NCBI GenBank assembly: GCA_037446725.1
Contig: JBBIIC010000029.1
Coordinates: 1 to 22,518, forward strand
Source of the DNA: JBBIIC01 sp037446725
GTDB taxonomy: Bacteria; Actinomycetota; Coriobacteriia; Anaerosomatales; SLCP01
Direction of reading: 5' to 3'
Length of the DNA stretch: 22,518 nt
Part shown: one piece after another, positions 1 to 8,166 of the stretch
How positions within the stretch are numbered: position 1 is the first letter of the stretch
Layout: the number at the start of each line of letters is the position of its first letter
Translations under genes and position numbers: made by a program
Notes under the pieces: model-generated
Databases searched by the model: none
What the model saw: only the letters and a program-made list of their open reading frames with translations
Told to the model about the DNA's origin: nothing

Positions 1-944
1 GAGGCGGGGGTCTGGGCGTTGCCCTTCGACTTGCTCATCTTCTCGCCCTTGGTGAGAAGGAATCCGTGCGCGAAGACGCACTCGGGGACCTCAAGACCGG
101 CCGCCATCAGCATCGCGGGCCAGATGACGCAGTGGAACCGGATGATGTCCTTGCCGACGAAGTGGAACTGCACGGGCCAGCGGTGCTCGAACTCGGCGAC
201 CTTCGCGGGGTCCCCGTAGCCGATCGCGGTGATGTAGTTGAGCAGCGCGTCGATCCATACGTAGGTGACGTGGCCCTCGGCGAAGGGCAGCGGGACGCCC
301 CACGTGAACGTGGTGCGGGAGATCGACAGGTCCTTCAGGCCGCCCTTAACGAAGGAGATGACCTCGTTGGCGCGGGTCTCGGGCCGGATGAACGGGCGGC
401 CCTCCGTCGCGCGGGTCTCGTAGAGTTCGAGCAGGCGATCGCCGAACTCGGAGAGCTTGAAGAACCAGTTGTCCTCCTTGATGAAGGTGACCCCACGCCC
501 GCACGAGGGGCACTCGTGCTCGTTGATCTGGTCTTCGGCGTAGTAGGTCTCGCACGGGACGCAGTACCAGCCCTCGTAGTGGTCCTGGTACAGGTATCCG
601 CGGTCATAGAGCTCGGTCCAGAACGCCTGCACGCCGCGCTTGTGGCGGTCCTCGGTCGTGCGAATGAAATCGTCGTTCGTGACCCCGAGCGTGCTCCACG
701 CCTCGAGGAAGGCCGGCGCGATGGAGTCGACCCACTCCTGTGGGGAGACGCCGGCCTGATCGGCGGCCTGCGCCACCTTCTGGCCGTGTTCGTCCAGGCC
801 GGTGAGGAAGTGGACGTCGTGGCCTGTCATCCGCCGGTAGCGCGCAAGCGCGTCCGCCGCGACCGTGGTGTAGGCCGTTCCGAGGTGCGGGACGGAGTTC
901 ACGTAGTAGATGGGGGTCGTGAGGTAGAACGAGGCGTCGCTCAT
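1..944 (-). CDS. metG: Methionyl-tRNA synthetase, N-terminal 314 residues (runs off the window)
   Basis: Charges tRNA-Met with methionine in the cytoplasm, a class I aminoacyl-tRNA synthetase. The protein opens MSDASFYLTTPIYYVNSVPH and carries the HIGH-type signature as PHLGTAY at about residues 19-25. A zinc knuckle follows, with a CVPC pair and a later CPSC pair. The KMSKS loop is intact at about residues 302-306, just before the window edge. The anticodon-binding domain and any C-terminal tRNA-binding domain lie outside. The ATG is preceded by GGGAG at a ten-base distance, which supports this start. It is divergent from the AbrB-like gene across 127 bases; I see no confident promoter there apart from a TTGACT on the minus strand (997-1002) without a good -10. 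Confidence 0.97.
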   Translation of the reverse strand, partial: MSDASFYLTTPIYYVNSVPHLGTAYTTVAADALARYRRMTGHDVHFLTGLDEHGQKVAQAADQAGVSPQEWVDSIAPAFLEAWSTLGVTNDDFIRTTEDRHKRGVQAFWTELYDRGYLYQDHYEGWYCVPCETYYAEDQINEHECPSCGRGVTFIKEDNWFFKLSEFGDRLLELYETRATEGRPFIRPETRANEVISFVKGGLKDLSISRTTFTWGVPLPFAEGHVTYVWIDALLNYITAIGYGDPAKVAEFEHRWPVQFHFVGKDIIRFHCVIWPAMLMAAGLEVPECVFAHGFLLTKGEKMSKSKGNAQTPA

Positions 945-1071
945 TGGTTTAGAACTCCCGTAGTTGGGTAATCTTGGAAGAGAGCCGGTTTCGCGAAGTC
1001 AACAACTGATTCTAACCAAACCGGGCGCCGTGTGAGCGGAATGGCCGAGTCACACGAGGGCGGGGGGCACC

Positions 1072-1314
1072 ATGAACGATACCGGCATCGTCCGGCGGGT
1101 CGACGACCTGGGGCGCATCGTGATTCCTATGGAACTCCGTCGGACCCTCGGCATCCACGTCAAAGACCCCATGGCCATCATGGTCGAGGGCGAGCGCATC
1201 ATCCTGCAGAAACACAGGGACGTCTGCGCGATCTGCGGCAGTCCCGAGGACATCTCCCAGGTCAAGGGGCGTCCGATCTGCGCCGACTGCATCCGCACGA
1301 TCAAGCAGAAGTAG
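1072..1314 (+). CDS. AbrB/SpoVT-family transcriptional regulator with C-terminal zinc ribbon
   Basis: An 80-residue DNA-binding protein. Residues 1-48 form a swapped-hairpin AbrB domain: TGIVRRVDDLGRIVIPMELR and the following RTLGI match the N-terminal half of Bacillus AbrB/Abh/SpoVT closely. Residues 52-73 hold two CxxC pairs (C52, C55, C70, C73) spaced as in a zinc ribbon, in place of the C-terminal domain of AbrB. The start has a strong purine-rich ribosome site (GGGCGGGGGG). The gene is convergent with rsmI, with only four bases between the stop codons, so the two transcripts must overlap. Family members are global transition-state regulators that bind as dimers or tetramers; the targets here cannot be told from the sequence. 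Confidence 0.93.
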   Translation: MNDTGIVRRVDDLGRIVIPMELRRTLGIHVKDPMAIMVEGERIILQKHRDVCAICGSPEDISQVKGRPICADCIRTIKQK

Positions 1315-1318
1315 CGAT

Positions 1319-2176
1319 TCACTCCCCGGCCGCGCCACCGCCGCGCCCGTCGTCTGCGTGGGCGATGCGGTAGATCTCGTTGCGTCCCGCGCCGAGTTCC
1401 GCGGCGACCCGCCGGACCGCCGCGGACCGTGAAGAGCCCCCGGTCTCGAGCTCCGCGAGGCGCGCCCGGACCTCGTCAGGATCGACGCCGCCGGCGCCTC
1501 GCGGCGACGGCCCGACGAGCAGCACGACCTCGCCCTTCAGTTCGCGCCCGGCGAGCGCATCCGCCAGATCGGCCACGGGTCCGCGAACGACCTCTTCGTG
1601 CACCTTCGTGAGCTCGCGCGCCATCGCCGCCTCGCGGCCCGGGAACGCTTCGGCGAGCGCCGAGAGGGTCGCCGCCGTCCTGCGGGGAGACTCGTAGAAG
1701 ACGAGCGTCGCATCGAGTGTAGCGAGCGCATCGAGGCGGCCGCGGCGCTCGCCGGCCTTGCGCGGAAGGAATCCGCCGAAGTAGAACGCATACGTGGGCA
1801 GCCCGCTCGCCACGAGTGCGGTCACGATGGCCGACGGCCCGGGCAGGACCTCGACGGGAACGTCTGCTGCGAGACACGCGTCGACGAGGTGCGCGCCGGG
1901 GTCTGAGACGCCCGGTGTGCCCGCGTCCGACACGAGCGCGACCTGCTCGCCCGCCTCCATCCGGCCGACGAGCACAGGAGTCCGCCGGTCGAGGTTGTGT
2001 GCATGGTACGGCTCGAGCGTGGTCTCGATTCCGTAGCGCGCGAGCAGTCGGCACGTGATACGCGTGTCCTCGGCAGCGATGACGTCGGCCTCCTTGAGCG
2101 CATCGAGCACGCGCAGCGTCACGTCACCCAGGTTGCCGATAGGCGTTGCGCAGACCCGAAGCCGGCCCGCGGCCAC
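1319..2176 (-). CDS. rsmI: 16S rRNA (cytidine-1402-2'-O)-methyltransferase
   Basis: RsmI uses S-adenosylmethionine to methylate the ribose of C1402 in the decoding centre of 16S rRNA, together with RsmH. The 285-residue length is normal. Family motifs run in order: CATPIGNLGDVTLR near the N-terminus, AEDTR at about 35-39, the SAM-binding SDAGTPGVSDPG, LPGPSA, and YESPRR. The GTG start lies two bases after the stop codon of the upstream membrane-protein gene, so translation is probably coupled. The C-terminal 60 residues form an Arg/Ala-rich helical segment ending in Gly-rich sequence, as often seen in actinobacterial versions. Confidence 0.96.
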   Translation of the reverse strand: MAAGRLRVCATPIGNLGDVTLRVLDALKEADVIAAEDTRITCRLLARYGIETTLEPYHAHNLDRRTPVLVGRMEAGEQVALVSDAGTPGVSDPGAHLVDACLAADVPVEVLPGPSAIVTALVASGLPTYAFYFGGFLPRKAGERRGRLDALATLDATLVFYESPRRTAATLSALAEAFPGREAAMARELTKVHEEVVRGPVADLADALAGRELKGEVVLLVGPSPRGAGGVDPDEVRARLAELETGGSSRSAAVRRVAAELGAGRNEIYRIAHADDGRGGGAAGE

Positions 2177-2178
2177 CG

Positions 2179-3291
2179 CTAGCCCTCCTCGGGGGGAGGC
2201 GGCGATGTCGGAGGTCCGGATGGGGATACCGGCGGTGCGGGTTGCGGAGGCGTTGCCGTCGGGGCGATCGGCGGCGCGGGCGCGTACGTCGGTGCTGCCG
2301 GGGGCGCGACCGGAGGCGTCGGCACCACCGGGGGCATCGGGGCGGACGGCGCGGCGCCGGGGGGCGCGGCAACGACCTCCCGCCCGGTGAGTCTACGGAA
2401 GAACACGGTCCAGATCGCCGAACCGAATGCGCCGAAGATCGCCGACGGCAGCAGAAGTGCGAAGAAGAGTGCCGCGCCGGCGACCGCTGCGGCCGCGTAG
2501 GTCTCGGCGAAGATGGCCGCGACGATGCTGACGCCGAAAATGGCCGCCACGATGCCCACGACGACACCGAAGGCGATCCCGACCGCGACGATGAGCAGCC
2601 ACATCACGATGACGTCCTTGAAGCGCACGCGGATATCGGTCCACGCGCCGCCGATCGAGGCGAACACGCCGCTGTGGTCGAGCACCGTATGGCGCACCGC
2701 GAGCGTCTCGAGCCAGCCGATCAGGATGCCGAGAACGAGGAGCACGATCCCCCCGAGGGCGAACCCTCCGCACACGCCAATGAACGCCTCGGGACGTGGC
2801 TCACCTCCGCTCAGCAGTGAAGCGAACACCGGAGCAAACATCAGCAGCAGGAACGTGAGAGCGAGCAGAGTGTACGGCGCGTAGAGCACGAACCCGATAC
2901 CGAACACCCGGAACCACGCACGGAACCCCGCCGCCCAGCCGTCCATCCCGCGCACGGGCCGCCCCTCCTCGGCCTCGTTGACGAGGTGGATGAGCCCGCC
3001 CTTGGCGGCGATGCTGATGATGAACATCGCGAATCCGAGGATGAGGAGGAACGCGACGACGGCAGCGATCAGCGCGATGTTGTCCTGGACCCACCAGCCG
3101 ATGCGCTGCATCTCGCGCAGGGGCAGCCAGTCGAGCGAGGTGGCGTCCTCGGTCCAGGTCGCGCCGCCGCGTCCTACTCCTCCACCGCCGCCTCCGCCTC
3201 CCGCTCCGCCCGCGAACAGGCCGAACAGCCAGAGGATCTTGTAGCGCCAGGTGATGTGCCAGGCTCGCTTGAGCACTCCTATGTGGTCCAC
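2179..3291 (-). CDS. Multi-pass membrane protein with glycine-rich loop and proline-rich tail, unknown function
   Basis: A 370-residue protein of unknown function. It starts MDHIGVLKRAWHITWRYKIL, a pattern seen in actinobacterial and chloroflexal membrane proteins of the DUF7544/DUF4013 kind (recognised by eye only). Residues 17-28 enter the membrane; residues 28-43 are almost pure glycine. Further hydrophobic stretches lie at about 72-95, 128-155, 172-190, 225-250 and 255-290, giving about six to eight membrane passes. From about residue 312 the chain is low-complexity Pro/Ala/Thr with repeated APPxAP units, ending in PPPPEEG; this tail is probably outside the bilayer. The GTG start is preceded by GGAGGAGA. 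It lies 72 bases after the DUF362 gene and just before rsmI. Confidence 0.8.
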   Translation of the reverse strand: MDHIGVLKRAWHITWRYKILWLFGLFAGGAGGGGGGGGVGRGGATWTEDATSLDWLPLREMQRIGWWVQDNIALIAAVVAFLLILGFAMFIISIAAKGGLIHLVNEAEEGRPVRGMDGWAAGFRAWFRVFGIGFVLYAPYTLLALTFLLLMFAPVFASLLSGGEPRPEAFIGVCGGFALGGIVLLVLGILIGWLETLAVRHTVLDHSGVFASIGGAWTDIRVRFKDVIVMWLLIVAVGIAFGVVVGIVAAIFGVSIVAAIFAETYAAAAVAGAALFFALLLPSAIFGAFGSAIWTVFFRRLTGREVVAAPPGAAPSAPMPPVVPTPPVAPPAAPTYAPAPPIAPTATPPQPAPPVSPSGPPTSPPPPEEG

Positions 3292-3363
3292 TGTCTCCTC
3301 CGTCTCCGGTCTTGCGGTCGATCGGATGACCGGGTGCGCGGGTGCGCGGGGCCGCGACGGGCC

Positions 3364-4482
3364 TCACTCGACCCGTTTCAGCTCGTAGGCCCTCGTGCCG
3401 AGGCCGAGCGCCTCCGCGTGCGCAATGGCCCGCGTGCCGTCGATCCCGGAGATGGCCCGGAAGGTGTCCTCGCCCGCACCCGTCTTCTCGCCGCGCGTAC
3501 CGGGTAGCCCCGGCGCCGCCACCACGAGGTCGTAGGCGGCCTGGTCGATGGCGACCGGATCGGTCGAGGCCAGCACGCCGATGTCGGGCACGACAGCCGC
3601 ATCCGAGAAGCTCCAGCAGTCACAGTCGGGCGTGACGTTCGTGACGAACGAAAGGTAGACGACCTTGCCCTTCTTGCCGGCGACCGCGCCCGCGACGTGC
3701 TCGGCGATCTTCTCCTGGATGGCGTCGGGGGTGGTCTTCCACTGGGTGGCGATGGCGCCGTACGGGCACGCCGCCACGCACTCGCCACACCCATAGCAGA
3801 CCCCGTAGTCGATGACGGCAACGCGGTCCGGCCTGATGGCGATGGCCTCGACGGGGCACCACCGGACGCACCGGCCGCACGCCGTGCAGTGCTCGGCGGT
3901 CACCTCGGGCTTGAAGTCGGCGTGCATGCGCTGCTTGGCCGAGCGGCATCCCAGGCCCATCCCAACGTTCTTGAGCGCGCCGCCGAAACCGGTCGCCTCG
4001 TGCCCCTTGACGTGGCTCACAACGACCATCGCGTCCGCGTGGACCGCTGCCGAACCGACGCGCACGCTCTCGAAGTGCTTCCCGCCCTCGATGGGAACGT
4101 CGACCGATTCGCGCCCGTCCAGTCCGTCGGCGATGACGACGGGCGCCTCGACGGTCGCGTACGAGAAGCCGTTGTGCAGGGCGCAGGCGATATGGTCGAC
4201 CGCGTTGGAGCGCTCACCCCGATAGAGCGTGTTCGCGTCGGTAAGGAAGGGCTTGCCACCCGCGGCCTTCACGCGGGCGACCACCTCGCGGACGAATATC
4301 GGCTGGACGAACCCCGTGTTGCCGGCCTCGCCGAAGTGCAGCTTCACGGCGACGAGGTCGCCTTCGGCCACCACGCGCCGCAAGCCGGCGTGGTCGAGCA
4401 GGCCCCCGGCACGGCTCACCAGGCTCTTCTTGCCCGGCGACCGGACGGGCGCGAACCAGACGGTGGCTTTCTCGGCGCTCAC
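3364..4482 (-). CDS. DUF362 domain protein with two [4Fe-4S] ferredoxin clusters
   Basis: A 372-residue iron-sulfur protein. The DUF362 core is clear: VKLHFGEAGNTGFVQP, a conserved TDANTLYRG and VVSHVKGHEATGFGGALKN. A ferredoxin insert follows with CTACGRCVRWCP (C199, C202, C205, C209) and CYGCGECVAACP (C229, C232, C235, C239), enough for two [4Fe-4S] clusters. Later residues include an unusual DCDCW. The GTG start overlaps the ROK kinase stop by four bases (GTGA), and AGAAGGG lies upstream, so the start is well supported. Family members are found mostly in anaerobes; their exact electron-transfer role is not settled. Without signal peptide or membrane helix it should be cytoplasmic. Confidence 0.93.
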   Translation of the reverse strand: MSAEKATVWFAPVRSPGKKSLVSRAGGLLDHAGLRRVVAEGDLVAVKLHFGEAGNTGFVQPIFVREVVARVKAAGGKPFLTDANTLYRGERSNAVDHIACALHNGFSYATVEAPVVIADGLDGRESVDVPIEGGKHFESVRVGSAAVHADAMVVVSHVKGHEATGFGGALKNVGMGLGCRSAKQRMHADFKPEVTAEHCTACGRCVRWCPVEAIAIRPDRVAVIDYGVCYGCGECVAACPYGAIATQWKTTPDAIQEKIAEHVAGAVAGKKGKVVYLSFVTNVTPDCDCWSFSDAAVVPDIGVLASTDPVAIDQAAYDLVVAAPGLPGTRGEKTGAGEDTFRAISGIDGTRAIAHAEALGLGTRAYELKRVE

Positions 4483-5453
4483 CTGTGCAGCCCTTCTCTC
4501 GAATCGTGTTCGTCGAACGCGAGCGCCGCGGCGCCGAGGATGCCGGCGTCGTTGCCGAGTTCGGCCTGGCAGAACCGGACGTCTCTCCTGCCCGCGAGCG
4601 CCTCGGCATTGACGACCTCGGCGGCGCGCCCGACCATGAACGCGCACGACTCGCCGATGCCCCCACCCACCACGACGAGCTTCGGATTGAGCAGGTTCAC
4701 GAGCCCGACGAGCGCCCTGCCGAGCACCTCGCCAGCCTCCAGCATGATCTCGCGCGCAGCCTCGTCGCCCTTCAGCGATGCCATGACGACGTCCTCTGCG
4801 GTGATGTCGTCCGCGCTGCCGCCGGCCTCCTCGAGGATCGCCCGGCCCCGGTACGATGCGGCCGCCGCCTTGCCACGCGCAGCGATCACCGGCCGGCTGA
4901 CGTAGCTCTCGAGGTGGCCGCGGCCTCCGCACGGGCACGGCGGGCCGTCCATCTGGACGACCATGTGGCCGACCTCGCCGCCCATCCCTCTCGACCCGCG
5001 GTAGGGCTCTCCGCCGAGGAAGAGCCCGCCGCCCACGCCGGTGCCCAGCGTGAGCATGAGGAAGTCGCGTGCGCCCTTGGCCGCGCCGAACCGGAACTCG
5101 CCTGCGGCGGCGAGGTTCCCGTCGTTGTCGATCGTCACCTCGTGGCGCACGCGCGAGAGTACGAGCGACCTGACGTCGACTCCCGCGAGCGGCAGGTTGG
5201 TGCAGAACTCGACCGACTGCTTGAGGAAGTCGATCTGCGCCGGCAGGCCGATGCCGATACCGGCGATCTCGCTCGGGTGTATCCCGGGGCTGACCTCTTC
5301 GATGACGTCGATGATCGCATCGACTATCGAGAACGGACCGTTGCGCGGCGTAAGCGTGCGAGTGTCCTTGACCACCCGACCCTTACGTTCGATAAGCCCC
5401 GCCGCGATCCGCGTTCCTCCGACATCCACTCCGATCGCGTACGACGTGCGCAT
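4479..5453 (-). CDS. ROK-family sugar kinase, glucokinase-like
   Basis: A 324-residue ATP-dependent sugar kinase of the ROK family. The N-terminal phosphate loop is AIGVDVGGTRIAAG (residues 6-19), the catalytic aspartate is in IDNDGNLAAAGE (D111), and the second ATP loop is LTLGTGVGGG. The zinc site reads CPCGGRGHLE: C173 and C175 are kept, but the usual third cysteine is His180, which can still bind zinc; the preceding GEVGH supplies the family histidine. No N-terminal helix-turn-helix is present, so this is the enzyme type, not the repressor type. The ATG at 5453 has a perfect AGGAGG. It overlaps the DUF362 gene by four bases. The substrate is probably glucose, but N-acetylglucosamine or other hexoses are possible. 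Confidence 0.93.
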   Translation of the reverse strand: MRTSYAIGVDVGGTRIAAGLIERKGRVVKDTRTLTPRNGPFSIVDAIIDVIEEVSPGIHPSEIAGIGIGLPAQIDFLKQSVEFCTNLPLAGVDVRSLVLSRVRHEVTIDNDGNLAAAGEFRFGAAKGARDFLMLTLGTGVGGGLFLGGEPYRGSRGMGGEVGHMVVQMDGPPCPCGGRGHLESYVSRPVIAARGKAAAASYRGRAILEEAGGSADDITAEDVVMASLKGDEAAREIMLEAGEVLGRALVGLVNLLNPKLVVVGGGIGESCAFMVGRAAEVVNAEALAGRRDVRFCQAELGNDAGILGAAALAFDEHDSREGLHR

Positions 5454-5516
5454 TGAACCTCCTTGGACCGGTGCAGGCACGCAGGACCGGGATCCCGCGC
5501 CACCGCACCGACGATA

Positions 5517-6011
5517 TCAGTAGTCCCACTGCAGTCCCCGCGCTTTGATGATGCCCAACTCACGCATCCGGTGCACCATCTCGTTCTCCGTCACGCCGAA
5601 CAGGCGCGCCAGATAGCGATGATCGTTGAACCACTTGCGAGCCTGCTCGCGCACGAGCCGCTCGGGCAGGAGCAGCTCGCTCGCGGCGACGTCGGCGCCG
5701 CGGTGCTCGTGCACCGTGTTGCGCGGATAGGAGTCCTCGGGGTCGGCGAGCACGATGAGCGCGTGACCGAGCAGGTGGGCTAGGGTCGTGCGTCGTGCCG
5801 TTTCGTCGTGCACCTCGTTGATGAGCGCGACCGGCATCCCGTCCTCGGCGATGAGCGCGCCGGAGAAGAACCCGGGCAGTCGCACGAACCGCACCGGGAT
5901 GCCCACGTCGGCGGCCAGCTCATCGAGGGGGACCGGCGGCTCGTCGATCGAGGCGTGCTCGAGCGCGCCTGCCGCGATATGACGGTAGTGCATGTCGCTG
6001 CGCAATGACAC
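5517..6011 (-). CDS. ImmA/IrrE-family (DUF955) protein with altered zinc-protease motif
   Basis: A 164-residue relative of ImmA/IrrE metallopeptidases, which normally cleave regulator proteins. The family layout is clear: SGALIAEDGMPVALINEVHD, then RRTTLAHLLGHALI, then HEHRGADVAASELLLP. The HExxH motif is HLLGH (H79, L80, H83), so the catalytic glutamate is replaced by leucine. The position of the third metal ligand, usually Glu three residues before the Ala-Asn pair, holds His103, with Glu102 beside it. The protein may bind metal but should not be a normal peptidase. The C-terminal part (WFNDHRYLARLFGVTENEMV) looks like the usual substrate-recognition tail. The GTG at 6011 has AGGAG eight bases upstream; the ATG at 5993 has none. 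It lies 63 bases before the ROK kinase, on the same strand. Confidence 0.85.
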   Translation of the reverse strand: MSLRSDMHYRHIAAGALEHASIDEPPVPLDELAADVGIPVRFVRLPGFFSGALIAEDGMPVALINEVHDETARRTTLAHLLGHALIVLADPEDSYPRNTVHEHRGADVAASELLLPERLVREQARKWFNDHRYLARLFGVTENEMVHRMRELGIIKARGLQWDY

Positions 6012-6255
6012 CGGACGACTCCTGGTCTCGCACGGGTCCTGCTTCGTATATCGGCGCGCGGAGCCCGAACCTTCGCCCTCGCGGCCGCACGTGTCGGCTC
6101 CCCGGGCGGCCGACGGGCGTCAGTCCCCCACCGGACGGACACGCGATACGCTCACTGTGCGGCGTGTTGTAGCCGATACAAACTCAGGAAGCTGCCGGTT
6201 CGCGCCGACAGTTCGAGAGTGCGTCAACGAGAAGGCGGCTGCAAGGAGAGGCCCG

Positions 6256-8166
6256 GTGGAGGCACGAGACTACCCGAAGATCGAGGACGTGCTGCGATCG
6301 CTCGCATCAGCGGTCAACGCGGCCCGGCTCTATCCGCCCTCGAGCGACCTTCCCCGCCAGGCCCTCGACCGGTTCGTTACCCGCTGCAACGAGGTGACCA
6401 CCGAGCTGGGCACGGTCCGGCTCCTCGTCGATCCTCACGCCTTCCGCATCGGCGAGACGGGCCTCGCAACTGCGCACGCACAGACCTGTGGGCTTGCCGA
6501 GGGTCTGCACGCCATGCAGGTCGGCCAGCTCGTGATCGCTCCGTCGGTGCAGCCCGCCGAGGCAGCGGCGTTCGTCGCTGTCGCCGGGCGCGACCCGCGG
6601 GACATCCGGGCGGCCGGCGGTCCGCGCACGGCACTCGCAAGCGCAGGAGCGAGCACGATCGCGGTCATCGAGGTCAGTCTCCGCTCGTCGACCGAGGAGG
6701 GCTTGCCCGGCGTCGACCTGATCAACGCTCCCCTCGACGAGGTCGCACACGAGACGCTGGCTGCTGCTGCGCGTTGGCATGCCGCTGCCGCTTCGGAGGA
6801 GGCCCGCGACGAGGTCGCGGCCGCGATCGGCCAGCTCGAACAGGCGACGCGGGACCTGGCTGCCGACCGGATTGCGACCGCGATGCTGCGGCTGAGCGAC
6901 GAAGAGCGGGTCCGCATCCTGCTCTCCGCAATGAAGACCGACACGACGGGTAGGCCCATGCGCGGCATGCTCGACGTCATCGCACGCATGTCCCCCGCGA
7001 CCATCGCGCGCCTCCTGCGGATGGCCTCAGCCCGCTGCGGAGCGCGCCCACAGGTGCTCGCGATGCCACTCGAGCTGCCCCCGGAGGTCGCTCGGGAGAT
7101 CGCGGCCCTGCTTGCGCCCTCGCCGCGCACCGAAGCGGAGTGCGGGGTGCCTGCCGACCCCGAGGTCGCGCTGATGGCCGCAGAAGCACTCGCACCCGGC
7201 GGGGACGACGAGCTCTCCCGCCTGAAGACGGCCGCGGGCCAGACGAAGGCCGGCAAGGCGCTCGTCACCACGATCGCGGTCGTGCGCGAGCATCCGGACG
7301 TGGATTCGGTGAGAGCGCTGGGCGAGGCGCTCGCGCCCGCGGCACGCTCGGGCGCGCTGACGACCGTCCGGGAGGCGTTGCGCACCGTCGACAGCCTGAT
7401 CGGCGACGCGGCGATCGCGGCGGAACGTGACCGCGCACGCGCGGCACTCGCCGACCCCGAAGTGCTCTCCGAGGTATGCCACGCCGTCTCGACCGACGCC
7501 GATGCCGCGATCGCCGGCGAGCTGCTGAGCGGAGCCGGGGCCGGCGGGGCTCAGGTCCTGCTCTCCTTCTACGCACGTGCGGGGACGTCGTCGCGCTCCC
7601 TGCTCCGGCCCGTCCTGCGCGGCATGTCCGAGCAGGTCGTAGGCGTGGCAGCCCGGAGCCTGCGCTCGGATGACACGGCGACCGCGCTCGGGACGCTGTC
7701 GGTCCTGCCTGATCTCGGCGAGCGCCAGGCGCTGCCGGTCGTGGTCGCTGCGCTCGAGCACCTCGATGCCGAGGTGCGCCGACGCGCGGTCACGACTCTC
7801 GCCGACCTGGGCGGTGCGGAGAGCAGACGGGCACTCGCGAAGTCGCTCGGACACTGGGACCCGGAGACCCGGCGGTGGGCGATCCGTGAGGTCGGCAGGG
7901 CGCGGGCCGAGGAAGCCATATCCTCACTCGTACGAATCCTCGAGGACATCAACGTACTCGAGCGCAACCATGAACTGAAGAAGGAAGTGATAAAGTGCCT
8001 GGAGGCCATCGGCTCGCGCGACGCCCTCCCGGTGCTTGTCCGCTGGTCGAACCGGCGGTTCGTGTTCGGACGGAAGAACAAGGAGCTCAGGTTCCTGGCG
8101 CGCCGAGCCGTCGAGCGCCTGGCTGCCACCGAGGAGTCCCCGAAGGAGTCGATGCACCGTGACTGA
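6256..8166 (+). CDS. HEAT-repeat protein with N-terminal domain shared with the adjacent HD-GYP protein
   Basis: A 636-residue soluble protein of unknown function. Residues about 10-145 are a domain that also begins the next gene's product (motif LASAVNAARLYPPSS here, LAVSHTNAGLYPTSH there, followed by matching EAAAFVAV/DAAALAEV and PRTAL/ARLAL segments). The middle is Ala/Arg-rich and helical. Residues about 475-630 contain HEAT-type repeats (for example LEHLDAEVRRRAVTTLADLG and WDPETRRWAIREVGRA), a protein-binding scaffold. The open frame extends upstream to 5992, but GTG 6256 is chosen because AAGGAG lies eight bases before it and the upstream part is poorly protein-like. A short inverted repeat TTGTA-N5-TACAA lies at 6167-6181 in the 244-base divergent region. 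The gene overlaps the HD-GYP gene by eight bases. Confidence 0.85.
   Translation: MEARDYPKIEDVLRSLASAVNAARLYPPSSDLPRQALDRFVTRCNEVTTELGTVRLLVDPHAFRIGETGLATAHAQTCGLAEGLHAMQVGQLVIAPSVQPAEAAAFVAVAGRDPRDIRAAGGPRTALASAGASTIAVIEVSLRSSTEEGLPGVDLINAPLDEVAHETLAAAARWHAAAASEEARDEVAAAIGQLEQATRDLAADRIATAMLRLSDEERVRILLSAMKTDTTGRPMRGMLDVIARMSPATIARLLRMASARCGARPQVLAMPLELPPEVAREIAALLAPSPRTEAECGVPADPEVALMAAEALAPGGDDELSRLKTAAGQTKAGKALVTTIAVVREHPDVDSVRALGEALAPAARSGALTTVREALRTVDSLIGDAAIAAERDRARAALADPEVLSEVCHAVSTDADAAIAGELLSGAGAGGAQVLLSFYARAGTSSRSLLRPVLRGMSEQVVGVAARSLRSDDTATALGTLSVLPDLGERQALPVVVAALEHLDAEVRRRAVTTLADLGGAESRRALAKSLGHWDPETRRWAIREVGRARAEEAISSLVRILEDINVLERNHELKKEVIKCLEAIGSRDALPVLVRWSNRRFVFGRKNKELRFLARRAVERLAATEESPKESMHRD

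Noticed and set aside
66..971. Long plus-strand open frame opposite metG
   Set aside because: Composition is that of a codon-periodic antisense of metG; no motif, and metG on the other strand is certain.
997..1002. TTGACT as a -35 box for metG
   Set aside because: No acceptable -10 lies 16-18 bases downstream on the minus strand.
4483..4938. Upstream extension of the DUF362 protein (frame open to 4938)
   Set aside because: The extension is an alternate frame of the ROK kinase; the GTGA overlap and ribosome site fix the start at 4482.
3697..5456. Two long plus-strand open frames opposite the DUF362 and ROK genes
   Set aside because: High-GC antisense shadows; the minus-strand proteins have complete family motifs.
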